From positions 248,001 to 312,000 of the forward strand of contig NZ_JAIOUB010000002.1 of assembly GCF_019931215.1 (NCBI RefSeq): a stretch of DNA of 64,000 nt, given 5' to 3'. The position numbers were made by a program, and so were the translations under genes. This document shows, in pieces, positions 23,424 through 32,842 of this stretch. This DNA is from Alcanivorax limicola. Its GTDB lineage: Bacteria > Pseudomonadota > Gammaproteobacteria > Pseudomonadales > Alcanivoracaceae. Under the pieces are notes generated by a model. That model saw only the letters and a program-made list of their open reading frames with translations. It was not told the origin of the DNA and made no database searches. Within the stretch, counting starts at the first letter, position 1, and each line of letters starts with the position of its first letter.

Positions 23424-24419
23424 TCAGGTATTGAGCGTGAGGGTTTCACCATGCTGCAAGGTGCGGAAGTCACTGTCGGCAAGACCGGCCTCCGCCAACG
23501 CCAGTCGCAGCGCGCGCGGGGGCTCATCCATCGGCTCATCAGTAAGTACAAAGGTGCCCCAGTGCATGGCGATGGATTGCCGGGCCCGCACATCCTGATG
23601 GATGCGCACGGCATCTGCCGGATCGACGTGCACCGGCGCCATGAACCAGCGTGGCGCGTAGGCGCCGATCGGCAGCAAGGCGATATCGACGCCGCCAAAC
23701 ACGTCGCCAATATCTGAAAAACAGCTGCCATAGCCGGTATCCCCGGCGAAATATAAGCGAACATCGTCGATTTCCACAACCCAGCCGCCCCACAGGGTGC
23801 GATTGCTGTCGTGGGGGCCGCGCCCGCTGAAATGCTGCGCCGGCACGAAAAATGCCTCGCCGCCGGGGAACGGGCTGCTTTGCCACCACGCCAGCTCGAC
23901 CAGGGCGTGAATGCCGCGACGGCGAAACCACTGGCCCACGCCCTGCGGCACATACCAGGTGATCTGCTCGCCGAATCGCCGATGCAGGGCGAGTACGGTG
24001 TCCCGGTCCAGGTGATCGTAGTGGTTATGGGAGATCAGCACTTTGTGTATCGGGGGCAGGTCGTCCACCTGCAACGCCGGCGGCGTGAAACGGCGCGGGC
24101 CGGCCCATTGCACCGGGCTGGCCCGCTTGGCAAATACCGGATCGGTCAGCAGATTGATGTCACGGAACTGGCACAGGAAACTGGCGTGGCCGATCCAGGT
24201 CATTCGCGGTTGGTCGACCGGCGCGAGCAACTGCTGCGGTGTCGGTGTCAGCAGTGGGAATGTCTGGCCCGGCGGAAAGCGGCCGCCGGTCTCCCGTTGC
24301 CAACGCAAAAAAGAGCGCAAGCCGTGACGCGGTGTGCGGTCCGGGTTGCGGTAGCGCCCTTTGTGAAACGCCGGGCGCTCTGCCAGCCGCGCCAGCAGAG
24401 CGCGGTCCACCTCGTTCAT
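23424..24419 (-). CDS. UlaG/NAPE-PLD-type metallo-beta-lactamase-fold hydrolase
   Basis: 331 residues. The long N-terminal segment ends in MTWIGHASFLCQF, then LLTDPVFAKRASP, and the metal motif SHNHYDHLDRDTV with HFSGRGPHD, FAGDTGYG and a C-terminal MHWGTF. That pattern is the NAPE-phospholipase-D/UlaG group, many of which cleave phosphodiester or lactone bonds, possibly phospholipids. Its ATG overlaps the chpC stop by 4 bases, so it is coupled to the Pil-Chp operon. The acyltransferase gene follows. A membrane-lipid role is inference from this pairing. Confidence 0.87.
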   Translation of the reverse strand: MNEVDRALLARLAERPAFHKGRYRNPDRTPRHGLRSFLRWQRETGGRFPPGQTFPLLTPTPQQLLAPVDQPRMTWIGHASFLCQFRDINLLTDPVFAKRASPVQWAGPRRFTPPALQVDDLPPIHKVLISHNHYDHLDRDTVLALHRRFGEQITWYVPQGVGQWFRRRGIHALVELAWWQSSPFPGGEAFFVPAQHFSGRGPHDSNRTLWGGWVVEIDDVRLYFAGDTGYGSCFSDIGDVFGGVDIALLPIGAYAPRWFMAPVHVDPADAVRIHQDVRARQSIAMHWGTFVLTDEPMDEPPRALRLALAEAGLADSDFRTLQHGETLTLNT

Positions 24420-24868
24420 CGCTGTTGCAGGCCGGCCACTGCCTGCTCCATGGCATCGAGATCCGGGATCACCGCCAGATCGCCCCCCAGCTGGATATAC
24501 ATGGCTTCTGCCGGACCGGTATCCACGGGCTCTTCCACCAAGTCCTGGCGATTGATCTTCATCTGGCGGGGAATGCCCTGGATGATCACGGCATAAAAGC
24601 CGGTGTTGCCGGTAACGGTATTGAGCACGGCAATGTGGGCGTCTTCACCAATCACCACCTGGCTCGACTCGTTGAGGCGCTCGAAAGACAGCAACGGAAT
24701 GTCGGCATCGCGCCAATTGATCCAGCCCAGCAGCCATTCCGAGCCATGGCCGGGGCGGTCCGGTTGGCGCAAGGGAATTACTTCCGCGACGATGATGTTG
24801 GGAATCAGCCAGGGCCTGCCCTGCATCGGGATCAGCAGGCTGGAGACTTCGTTGGGCAGTTCCGCCAT
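24416..24868 (-). CDS. chpC: ChpC, CheW-like protein
   Basis: 150 residues with a CheW-like fold: LLIPMQGRPWLIPNIIVAEVIP, LLGWINWRDADIPLLSFERL and YAVIIQGIP. CheW proteins couple receptors to the histidine kinase. In Pseudomonas ChpC is an alternative adaptor of the Chp system, dispensable for twitching but able to feed other signals into ChpA. It follows chpB by 13 bases. The usual chpD and chpE genes do not follow; a lipid-type hydrolase overlaps its stop codon instead. Confidence 0.85.
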   Translation of the reverse strand: MAELPNEVSSLLIPMQGRPWLIPNIIVAEVIPLRQPDRPGHGSEWLLGWINWRDADIPLLSFERLNESSQVVIGEDAHIAVLNTVTGNTGFYAVIIQGIPRQMKINRQDLVEEPVDTGPAEAMYIQLGGDLAVIPDLDAMEQAVAGLQQR

Positions 24869-24881
24869 GGTGTCTTCCTCG

Positions 24882-25919
24882 TTAAAGCGTCTGGGTGGTG
24901 TGGCCGGTGGCCGGGTTCAGGGCGCGGCGCACGTGCTCCACCAGCTGACGGGCCAGTTGTTCCGGATCACCACTGTAACTGACACAGCCGGTGTCGCGGC
25001 TGGCATCGGGCTGGCTACTGACCGCGCAACTGTCCGCAGACTGCGCCCATACCGGGGCGCCGGTGGCGGCCATGGCCGGAGCGGCAATGGCGCCGTCATT
25101 GCCCATGCCGGAAAACAGGATAGCACCGGCGCGCGCGCCGAAGGCCGTACTGGCATTCTGGATGGCCTGATCAATGGAGGGTGAATAGGGCCCCTCCCAC
25201 GGCTTGCCAGATGAGCGCAGCTGGCCAGTCTCGGTAAAGGTGACTTCATAATCCACCGGCGCCAGCAGCACCTGGCCCGCATGCAGCACCATACCGTCGT
25301 GGCCGACATCACAGTGGAAGCTGTTATCGCGGCACAGCACCTTGGCCAGAGTATCAAGAAAGCCGCCGTCGATATGCTGGGCCAGAAAGAACGCCACCGG
25401 TAGCGTGGCCGGCAGACAATCCAGGAACTGTTTTACCGCCGCCGGCCCACCGAGGGACGCCCCCAGCACCCACACCTGCTCCGGCACCTGGCCCGCCGCC
25501 AGGCCCTGGAACTCACGAGGGGCAGCGATGGGTCTGGCGGGCGTTGCGGCGGGCGTCAGAGTCTCCAGCTCTTCGCGAATGCGGGGCTTACCCACGTAAT
25601 CCAGCAGCTTGGCCAGCAGACGGCGTTCCCAGCGCGGGTATTCAGGGGCAATGCGGGCGGGCGCCTGGCCGTCACAGAACAGAATAGGCGCCTGGGCGCT
25701 TTCCAGCAGGTGATCCAGAAACTGTTGCCAGCGATCCTCCTGGGACAGGTCCACCACCCAGAGGTCCGGCGCCTGCGTCAGCCAGTCCGGCTCGAGGTTG
25801 GCCGGATCAGTATTCAGCAGCACCACTTCGTAACCCTGCCCTTTCACGGCAGACGCCAGCAGGTGGGCCTGTAATCGGGTGTCGGCGATGATACCGATGC
25901 GCGGGTTAGCGGGCGTCAC
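24882..25919 (-). CDS. chpB: ChpB, CheB-like protein-glutamate methylesterase
   Basis: 345 residues. The C-terminal CheB domain shows the triad: Ser in GASLGGPAAV, His in LAQHIDGGF and Asp in SGMGNDGA. It would remove methyl groups from the receptor PilJ, opposing PilK. The N-terminal domain has receiver shape (RIGIIADTRLQAHLLASAVK, then DLWVVDLSQED) but lacks the paired N-terminal acidic residues of a metal-binding receiver, so phosphorylation control there is doubtful. It sits between chpA and chpC on the same strand. Confidence 0.9.
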   Translation of the reverse strand: MTPANPRIGIIADTRLQAHLLASAVKGQGYEVVLLNTDPANLEPDWLTQAPDLWVVDLSQEDRWQQFLDHLLESAQAPILFCDGQAPARIAPEYPRWERRLLAKLLDYVGKPRIREELETLTPAATPARPIAAPREFQGLAAGQVPEQVWVLGASLGGPAAVKQFLDCLPATLPVAFFLAQHIDGGFLDTLAKVLCRDNSFHCDVGHDGMVLHAGQVLLAPVDYEVTFTETGQLRSSGKPWEGPYSPSIDQAIQNASTAFGARAGAILFSGMGNDGAIAAPAMAATGAPVWAQSADSCAVSSQPDASRDTGCVSYSGDPEQLARQLVEHVRRALNPATGHTTQTL

Positions 25920-25958
25920 GGGAGGCTCCGGCGGTGCCTGGCACAGCGGTGTCGCCGG

Positions 25959-28900
25959 TCAGTCGCTGGGCGCACTGGCGGTCTCCCGCGCCTGGGCCAG
26001 CAGTTCGGAAATGGTCGCCAGCAGTTCGCTTTCCTGGAACGGCTTGCCCATGTAGGCGTTGACGCCGATGTCGAACGCCCGGTCGCGATGCTTCTCGCCG
26101 GTACGCGAGGTAATCATGATGATCGGTACATCTTTCAGGCGTTCGTCGTGCCGCACATGGGTCGCCACTTCAAAGCCGTCCATGCGCGGCATTTCAATAT
26201 CCAGCAGCATCAGGTCCGGCTTGTGTTCTTCCAGGGTGGCGATGGCATCCATGCCGTCCTTGGCGGTGATGACTTCATAACCGCTGCGCTCGAGCAGACG
26301 CGTGGTCACCTTGCGCACCGTGACGGAATCATCGGTAACCATGATCAACGGATTCGCCGCTGCGCGCTCTGCTTCCACCAGCTTCTGGCGCTCGTGCTCG
26401 AGCGCCTGGGCCGCGCGACGTTCTTCGGCAGCATAGTGCTGACGCTGCATGTGCGCAGCACGGATCAGCGAATGAATATCCAGAATGATGACCACGGAAC
26501 CGTCACCCAGGATGGTCGCACCACTGATGCCGGCCACGGTGGCCAGCTGCGGCCCCACCGATTTCACCACGACTTCCCGTGACCCCACCAGGGAATCCAC
26601 CAGCACCGCCACGGTATGTTCGGAACTGCGCACCAGCAGTACCGGCATGGGCATGACCTGGGCATCCAGATTCTGTGGCTTCAATGAACCATGCACGAAA
26701 CTGCCAAGGTATTCGAAATCGTATTGCTGCCCGGCGTAGGTAAAGGGCATTTCTTCGGTATTGAAATAATCTTCCAGCTCGTAGGGGCTGATGCGCACGA
26801 TACCTTCGATCTGGTTCAGCGGTATGGCGTAAGTGTCATCGCCCACCCGCACCATCAGGGCGCGGTTCATTGCCAGGGTGAACGGCAGGCGAATCACGAA
26901 GCGGGTGCCTTCGCCGCGCCGGGAATCAATGGTGACCGAGCCGCCCATCTGTTTGATCTCGGACGCCACCACGTCCATGCCGACGCCGCGCCCGGAAATC
27001 TGCGTCACCTGTGCGGCGGTAGAGAAACCGGCATTAAAAATGAATTGCTGGATTTCCTGATCCGTCAGCAGGGAATCGTCGTCAATCAGACCGCGCTCGA
27101 CCGCTTTTCTACGCACCGCGTCGGTGTCGATGCCCTTGCCGTCATCGGACAGGATCATCACCACCTCGCCACCTTCGCGGCCCAGTTCCAGGGTCACGCG
27201 ACCGCTGTCTGACTTGCCGCCGGCCACGCGCGCATCGGGGCTTTCGATACCGTGGTCCACGGCGTTACGCAGCATGTGCTCCAGCGGCGCGACCACGCGT
27301 TCCAGCAAGGTACGGTCGAGTTCGCCTTCCGGGTTGAGCACGTCAAACTCGACACGCTTGCCGATCTCGCCGGATACCTGCCGTACCACGCGGCGCAGGC
27401 GCGGCACCAGACGTGCGAAGGGCACCATGCGCGTGCGCATGAGCTTTTCCTGCAATTCGGTGTTGATGCGTGCCTGCTGCAGCAGCAGGGTTTCGGTGTC
27501 TTTGGTGCGATCCAGCAGGGTGCTTTTCAGGTCGAGCAAATCCGAGGCGGATTCCGACAGCTGTTTGGTGATCTGGTGCAGTTCGGAATACTGGTCCATT
27601 TCCAGCGGATCGAAATCTTCGGAGTACTGCCCTGCTTCCACGCCCTGCTTGTAGTTGGACATGATCTGCGCTTCGGTCTCCGAATCGAGCCGGCGCAACT
27701 GTTCATAAAGCCGTTCTACCGTATTGCCCATCTCTTCTACGTGGGCGTTGAATTCGGTAATACCCTGCTCGACACGACCCCGGTTGATACTGGTTTCACC
27801 GGCGAGGTTCACCAGGGATTCCAGCAGTTCGGAGGCGACGCGCACCATTTCCTGGGGCTGCTGCTGGCGGCGCAGGCGTTCTTCGCGGATGACCTGGGCG
27901 TCCGGTTTTGCCAGTTCGGTGCCCGCGCTCTGCTCAACGGGCGCTTCCGGTGCAGCCGGCCGGACAGGGGGCTTGGGCACGGCGGCGCTGATCTGCGCCA
28001 TCAGCACGGTAAGACGGGTCAGCCAGCCACTCAGCGTATTGAAGTAGGCCTCGTCCGCCACATGGCCACGCGGGGTATCCAGCAGAAACTGTTCGAATTC
28101 ATGGCTGGCATCGCCGAGGGATTTCAGGCCCGCCAGGCGGGCACCACCCTTGAGGGTATGCAGCGCGCGTTTGATTTCGTCGTTATGGATGCTGACCTGG
28201 GGCGTCTCGCGCCAGGCGCCAATATGTTCCTCGATCAGCTCGGCCAGCTCGGCGGATTCCTCGATAAATATCTGCAGGATTTCCACATCGGCATCGGCGG
28301 CGATCAGATCGGTGCTGACTGGCTCGGGGGCGGGTGGCGGTGTGTACACCGGCTCGGTCACGCTCGTCTCGCCCAGGTCTGCCAGACTGAAGCTGGCCGG
28401 GTCCGACATGTAATCGCTGATACCGGCCATCAGCTCGTTGGCTGGCGCCAGTGCCCGCTGTTCCTTGACCGCTTCCACCATCTCGGCGAGTCGGTCGTGG
28501 CAGCGGTGCAACAAATCAAACAATACCGGCTCAGCGCGCAGGCGGCCCTGGGCCAGGCCTTCATAAAGGTTTTCCAGTTCATGGCCCAGATCACCCAGTT
28601 CGGGAATTTCGGCCATGCGTGCGCCGCCTTTCAGCGTATGCAAATCCCGCTGCAGCGATTGCACTTCAATCAGGTTATCCGGGGCAGCCATCCAGGCTTC
28701 CAGCCGCCCGGTAATGGCTTCCAGAATTTCGTCCGCTTCCTCGAGGAAGATTTCCACCAGCTCCATGTCGCGCTCTTGCGCGGGCATGTCGTCGCTGTGT
28801 GCATCGGACGCTGGCGACAGGGGCCTGGCAAATTCTGTCTCCGACACGTCGCTTTCTGGCAAATCGGCTTGTGACGGCGCGATGGCATCGGCGTCTCCCG

Positions 28901-31900
28901 GAAAAGCGAGAATCGCGGCGACCAGATCCGGGGCCGGTTGCACGGCACGTGCTTCACGCAGCGCGTCCACCATATCGGCAAGCCGATCATGGCAACGATG
29001 CAACAGTGCAAACAACGCGGGGCTGCCATCGAGCTTGTCCTGCGTCACGGCTTCGTAGAGATTTTCCAGCTCATGGGCCAGATCACCCACTGGCGTCACG
29101 CCAGACATCAGAGCGCCGCCTTTCAGGGTATGCAGTTCGCGCTGCAATACAGCGACGTGACTGATGTCGCCGCCCTGCTCCCAGCCATCAAGGCTCTCGC
29201 CGGCGGCTTCCAGAATCTCACCGGCTTCTTCCAGAAACAGGGCCGCCAACTCCGGGTCTATCTCGCTCCCGGCATTCTGGTCGAAGGTTCTCTGTTCATG
29301 CGTGTTCTGGTCACCAGGCGCGGCATCGAAGGAAGCGCGCCCGCCCTCGGCAGAATTCCCGTCGCCGTCCGGCATGGCTGTGCCGCCAGGGCCACCATCT
29401 GGATCATTGTCCGGGTCAGTGTCAGGATCGTCGTCAGAAATATTATCCAGCAGATCACGCAGTGCCTGCACCAATACAGGCTCGGCGCGCACGGTCTGTC
29501 CGGCGGCGAGGAAATCCATCATCGTCATCAACGCTTCGTGGGCCTGTTGGGCCAGCTCCACAAAGTGATCGTCACACACCAGGCGATCTTCGATGATGGC
29601 GGTGTAGCCTTCCGCCAGCACATTGGCCAGCGTGCTGATTTCGCTCAGGCCTGCCGTATCGGCACTACCGCCCAACAGCGACAACTCGTCACGCAGGGGC
29701 TGGAGTGTACCGGCACTGTCCTGGTCCACCATCCACTGATCCAGCAGACGGTCCGCATCGACAATCAGGTCCATACCTTCCGACAGGAACACGGAAAGAA
29801 TGTGTTGGTCCCCTTTCTGCTCACCGAGATGGCTCAGCAGCTCATGGGCCATCGCAATACGTGCCGCGAGCGCTTCACTGCCCTGCAGTGACGGCATGCC
29901 CGGGTGCGCATTGCCGATCCCCTGTTCGATAACGCTGACCACATCCTGCAGCAGGGTGATCACTTCGCGGTCGGCGCGCACGCCGTTGTTGATCATTTCC
30001 TTGACGAATTTCTCTGCCGGCTCGGCCACTTCCGCCACGGCTTCGATTTCTGCCATGCGGGCGCTGCCCTTGAGGGTGTGCAACGCACGGTGAACGCTGT
30101 CATCCACCGGGTGTTCGGAAATATGCTGATCCAGGCCATCCAGCCAGGCATGCACGAGCGCAATATTGGCATCGCTTTCGTTACGGAAAATCTCCAGCAA
30201 CACCGGGTCTGCATCATCCACTTCCGTGACGGTCATGTCCGGCACGTCGAGGGGCATGTCGAGGGATGCGTCGTTGCCCGGCAGCGGGCTGTCGTCGAAC
30301 GTAATTTCTTCCGCATCGTCAGTCAGCCAGTCCGGCGCCGCATCGCTGTCTGTATCAGCACTGTCGTCTGGATTGGCGTCTGAATTGACGTCTGCATCAG
30401 CGTGAGCTGCCCCGGCGCCCGTCACATCCGGTATTACGCTAATGCTGCCACCGGCAGCCAGCGCATCCGCAGCATCGCTGAGCGGCGTGACGTCGTAGGG
30501 GTCGGGCTTCTGGGCAGCGAAAGCCTCGACCAACGCTGGCACCAGGCCGTGCACCGTGCGCACCAGCTCCACCAGGATCGGCGTTGGCTGAATGGTCTGG
30601 TCGATGACGCGGTTGGTCATGTTTTCAATGGACCAGGCCAGTTCGCCAACCGTGGTAGCCCCGACCATCCGGCCGGACCCTTTCAAGGTGTGGAAGGCGC
30701 GGCGGAATTCCACCAGCGCTTCCTGATCCTGCTGATTGGCTGCCCAGCGCGGGAAATAGGTATTCAGGGCTTCCAGCACTTCGCTGGCTTCCTCGACAAA
30801 GATCTCGATGATCTCATCGTCGATCAGATCATCCTCACCACGACTGCTCGCTGGCGCTGCCACCGCAGGTGCAAGCTCGACGGTACTGAGCGTGATGGCC
30901 TCTTCGGCAGGCTCCTCATCAACGGGCGCATCGTCCAGGAGTTCATCTTCCGGGGGCTCATCTTCCGAGGGCGCATCGTCCAGGAACTCATCTTCCAGGA
31001 GCTCATCGACTGGCGCATCAAATTGCTCGTCAGATTGTTCCGGGGCAGATTCCAGTGTGATGCTGTAGTCGCCGTCTTCCTCGTCGGCCGCAGCATCCCC
31101 GTAGTCCACCTCGTCATTACGACCAAATTCCGCATCGTCGAGGGGATAACCCAGCGCCGCGACGCTGTCACGGGCAAGATCGAGAATACTGTCGCTGGTA
31201 TCAGGATCATCCGTCAGTCGTTCCAGGAAATATTCCACGCTGGTAATCGCGTCGGCCAGCGTGTCCATGCTGCGCCAGTCCGGCGTTACCGCCTCGGCGC
31301 CAAGCAGTCGTTCGCTGACATAGGTCACGCACTGACGCAGGATCAGCGCCGGACGCTGCAACTGAATCAGCTGCAGACCGCCGCGCACGGCATCCAGCCG
31401 CGCCGGTACTTTTTCCAGGTGTGATTGCTGCCACTGCGAGGCAATAAATTCCACGATGCCGTCTTTGGCTTCTTCCAGACCGGCGCGGCATTCACGTATC
31501 ACCGCCTCTTGTGCCTTGCTGACGTGATCGGGAATCTGCGCAAGTTCACCCGTACGGCCATAGCCTTTGCCAGACAGGCCCGCCAGCGTCGCTTCCACAA
31601 ACAGCAACGCGCCGGCAACATCCATCAACCCATCGCGGGTGGTGGGCCGTTCGCCGGCCACCATGGCATCCAGCACCGTCAGCTGCTCTTCTACCAGTTT
31701 GCGCGGCTGGCCCAGCCCGAGCACGGCGACCGTATCAGCGATCTGTTTCAGGGTCTGGCTCTGAGGCTGCAGCACCGCCGGGTCGCTTTGCTCTTCCAGC
31801 ACGTAGCGTTCCAGCGCTTCTTTGACTTTGTTCAGCTCTTCGGACAGCGCCGTCACTACCGAGCCCATGGCTTCCTGGTCCGGGCCACTCATGCGCTCGC

Positions 31901-32819
31901 GCTCGGCGTTGACCAGCTCTTCTGACGGCAAGGCGTCATCCAGACGGAAGCTTTCTCGCAGAGCGCTGATGCGCGGGCTGTCGGCGTTACTGCGCGCAAT
32001 GTAATACAGCAGGTTTTTCAGCAGGTCCTGGGGCGGTGCACTGGACAGGCGGGGCGCGCCCTCCGCCACCAGGTCACGCAGTTGCCGGTCGAGATGACCC
32101 AGCACCATTTTTACCGAGGTGCCGATCTCGATGGTGTCATGAATCAGGCCTTCGACCAGCGCATTGGCGGCCTGCCACAGCGGTGTCTGCGGGGCATCAC
32201 CGGACACCTGTTCCAGCTTGCTGAATACTTTGCTCATGTAATCGAGATTACGTGGCAAGTCGTCATTGCGCAGGACACCGAGCAACGCGATCTGATACAT
32301 CTGTCGGATCTTGCGCACCAGCTGGCCGAAATTCGGATCAGCCGCAGCGGCCGACGGCGCGCCGGTGCGCGTCGCACCGCCGGCGATATCCGGTTTGAAC
32401 AGTGCGGTTTCCGATAGCAGTGATTCGCCGCGCGCGGCGCGCAGATCATTCAGCAGGGGCAACAGCACCAACGGCAGATCACGACGGCTGGACTGGATAC
32501 GGGCGAGATACGGCGGCAGTTGCAAGATGGCGCGCATCAGGGTTTCCAGCGCGTCGTTGAGCTGCCCGGCGCCTACCCGTTCTTCCAGCAGGGCTTCCGC
32601 CAGCTTTTCCATTTCTTCAGCAAGCAGCGCGGCGCCATAGAACTCCACCATCTGCAAGGTGCCGTACACCTGGTGCAGATAGGTCTGGCAAAAGCGCATG
32701 CGCGAAGAATCTTCGGGATTCTCCACGTAGGCTTCCAGGGCCTGCTGGGCCTGATTCAGGGTTTCCTGAATCTCGCCCTTGACCCAGTCCAGAGCCAGAT
32801 AGTCGTGGCGGTCAGACAT
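25959..32819 (-). CDS. chpA: ChpA, multi-Hpt chemosensory histidine kinase
   Basis: 2286 residues, close to the roughly 2470 of Pseudomonas ChpA. Five canonical Hpt sites read HTLKG, with His near residues 710, 914, 1230, 1394 and 1554. A divergent sixth near the N-terminus (YLHQVYGTLQMVE, H49) lacks the Lys. Other degenerate Hpt-like bundles lie between. An acidic linker (about 570-660) and Asp/Pro-rich linkers separate them. Then come the dimerisation and CheA-type HATPase (NAVDHGIES, GRGVGMDVV), a CheW domain (RALMVRVGDDTYAIPL) and a C-terminal receiver with Asp in LMLLDIEMPRMDG. It would phosphorylate PilG and PilH to control pilus extension, retraction and cAMP. The gene lies 23 bases after pilK. 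Confidence 0.96.
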   Translation of the reverse strand: MSDRHDYLALDWVKGEIQETLNQAQQALEAYVENPEDSSRMRFCQTYLHQVYGTLQMVEFYGAALLAEEMEKLAEALLEERVGAGQLNDALETLMRAILQLPPYLARIQSSRRDLPLVLLPLLNDLRAARGESLLSETALFKPDIAGGATRTGAPSAAAADPNFGQLVRKIRQMYQIALLGVLRNDDLPRNLDYMSKVFSKLEQVSGDAPQTPLWQAANALVEGLIHDTIEIGTSVKMVLGHLDRQLRDLVAEGAPRLSSAPPQDLLKNLLYYIARSNADSPRISALRESFRLDDALPSEELVNAERERMSGPDQEAMGSVVTALSEELNKVKEALERYVLEEQSDPAVLQPQSQTLKQIADTVAVLGLGQPRKLVEEQLTVLDAMVAGERPTTRDGLMDVAGALLFVEATLAGLSGKGYGRTGELAQIPDHVSKAQEAVIRECRAGLEEAKDGIVEFIASQWQQSHLEKVPARLDAVRGGLQLIQLQRPALILRQCVTYVSERLLGAEAVTPDWRSMDTLADAITSVEYFLERLTDDPDTSDSILDLARDSVAALGYPLDDAEFGRNDEVDYGDAAADEEDGDYSITLESAPEQSDEQFDAPVDELLEDEFLDDAPSEDEPPEDELLDDAPVDEEPAEEAITLSTVELAPAVAAPASSRGEDDLIDDEIIEIFVEEASEVLEALNTYFPRWAANQQDQEALVEFRRAFHTLKGSGRMVGATTVGELAWSIENMTNRVIDQTIQPTPILVELVRTVHGLVPALVEAFAAQKPDPYDVTPLSDAADALAAGGSISVIPDVTGAGAAHADADVNSDANPDDSADTDSDAAPDWLTDDAEEITFDDSPLPGNDASLDMPLDVPDMTVTEVDDADPVLLEIFRNESDANIALVHAWLDGLDQHISEHPVDDSVHRALHTLKGSARMAEIEAVAEVAEPAEKFVKEMINNGVRADREVITLLQDVVSVIEQGIGNAHPGMPSLQGSEALAARIAMAHELLSHLGEQKGDQHILSVFLSEGMDLIVDADRLLDQWMVDQDSAGTLQPLRDELSLLGGSADTAGLSEISTLANVLAEGYTAIIEDRLVCDDHFVELAQQAHEALMTMMDFLAAGQTVRAEPVLVQALRDLLDNISDDDPDTDPDNDPDGGPGGTAMPDGDGNSAEGGRASFDAAPGDQNTHEQRTFDQNAGSEIDPELAALFLEEAGEILEAAGESLDGWEQGGDISHVAVLQRELHTLKGGALMSGVTPVGDLAHELENLYEAVTQDKLDGSPALFALLHRCHDRLADMVDALREARAVQPAPDLVAAILAFPGDADAIAPSQADLPESDVSETEFARPLSPASDAHSDDMPAQERDMELVEIFLEEADEILEAITGRLEAWMAAPDNLIEVQSLQRDLHTLKGGARMAEIPELGDLGHELENLYEGLAQGRLRAEPVLFDLLHRCHDRLAEMVEAVKEQRALAPANELMAGISDYMSDPASFSLADLGETSVTEPVYTPPPAPEPVSTDLIAADADVEILQIFIEESAELAELIEEHIGAWRETPQVSIHNDEIKRALHTLKGGARLAGLKSLGDASHEFEQFLLDTPRGHVADEAYFNTLSGWLTRLTVLMAQISAAVPKPPVRPAAPEAPVEQSAGTELAKPDAQVIREERLRRQQQPQEMVRVASELLESLVNLAGETSINRGRVEQGITEFNAHVEEMGNTVERLYEQLRRLDSETEAQIMSNYKQGVEAGQYSEDFDPLEMDQYSELHQITKQLSESASDLLDLKSTLLDRTKDTETLLLQQARINTELQEKLMRTRMVPFARLVPRLRRVVRQVSGEIGKRVEFDVLNPEGELDRTLLERVVAPLEHMLRNAVDHGIESPDARVAGGKSDSGRVTLELGREGGEVVMILSDDGKGIDTDAVRRKAVERGLIDDDSLLTDQEIQQFIFNAGFSTAAQVTQISGRGVGMDVVASEIKQMGGSVTIDSRRGEGTRFVIRLPFTLAMNRALMVRVGDDTYAIPLNQIEGIVRISPYELEDYFNTEEMPFTYAGQQYDFEYLGSFVHGSLKPQNLDAQVMPMPVLLVRSSEHTVAVLVDSLVGSREVVVKSVGPQLATVAGISGATILGDGSVVIILDIHSLIRAAHMQRQHYAAEERRAAQALEHERQKLVEAERAAANPLIMVTDDSVTVRKVTTRLLERSGYEVITAKDGMDAIATLEEHKPDLMLLDIEMPRMDGFEVATHVRHDERLKDVPIIMITSRTGEKHRDRAFDIGVNAYMGKPFQESELLATISELLAQARETASAPSD

Positions 32820-32842
32820 GAACTCTCCTGAGAGTTATCCGG

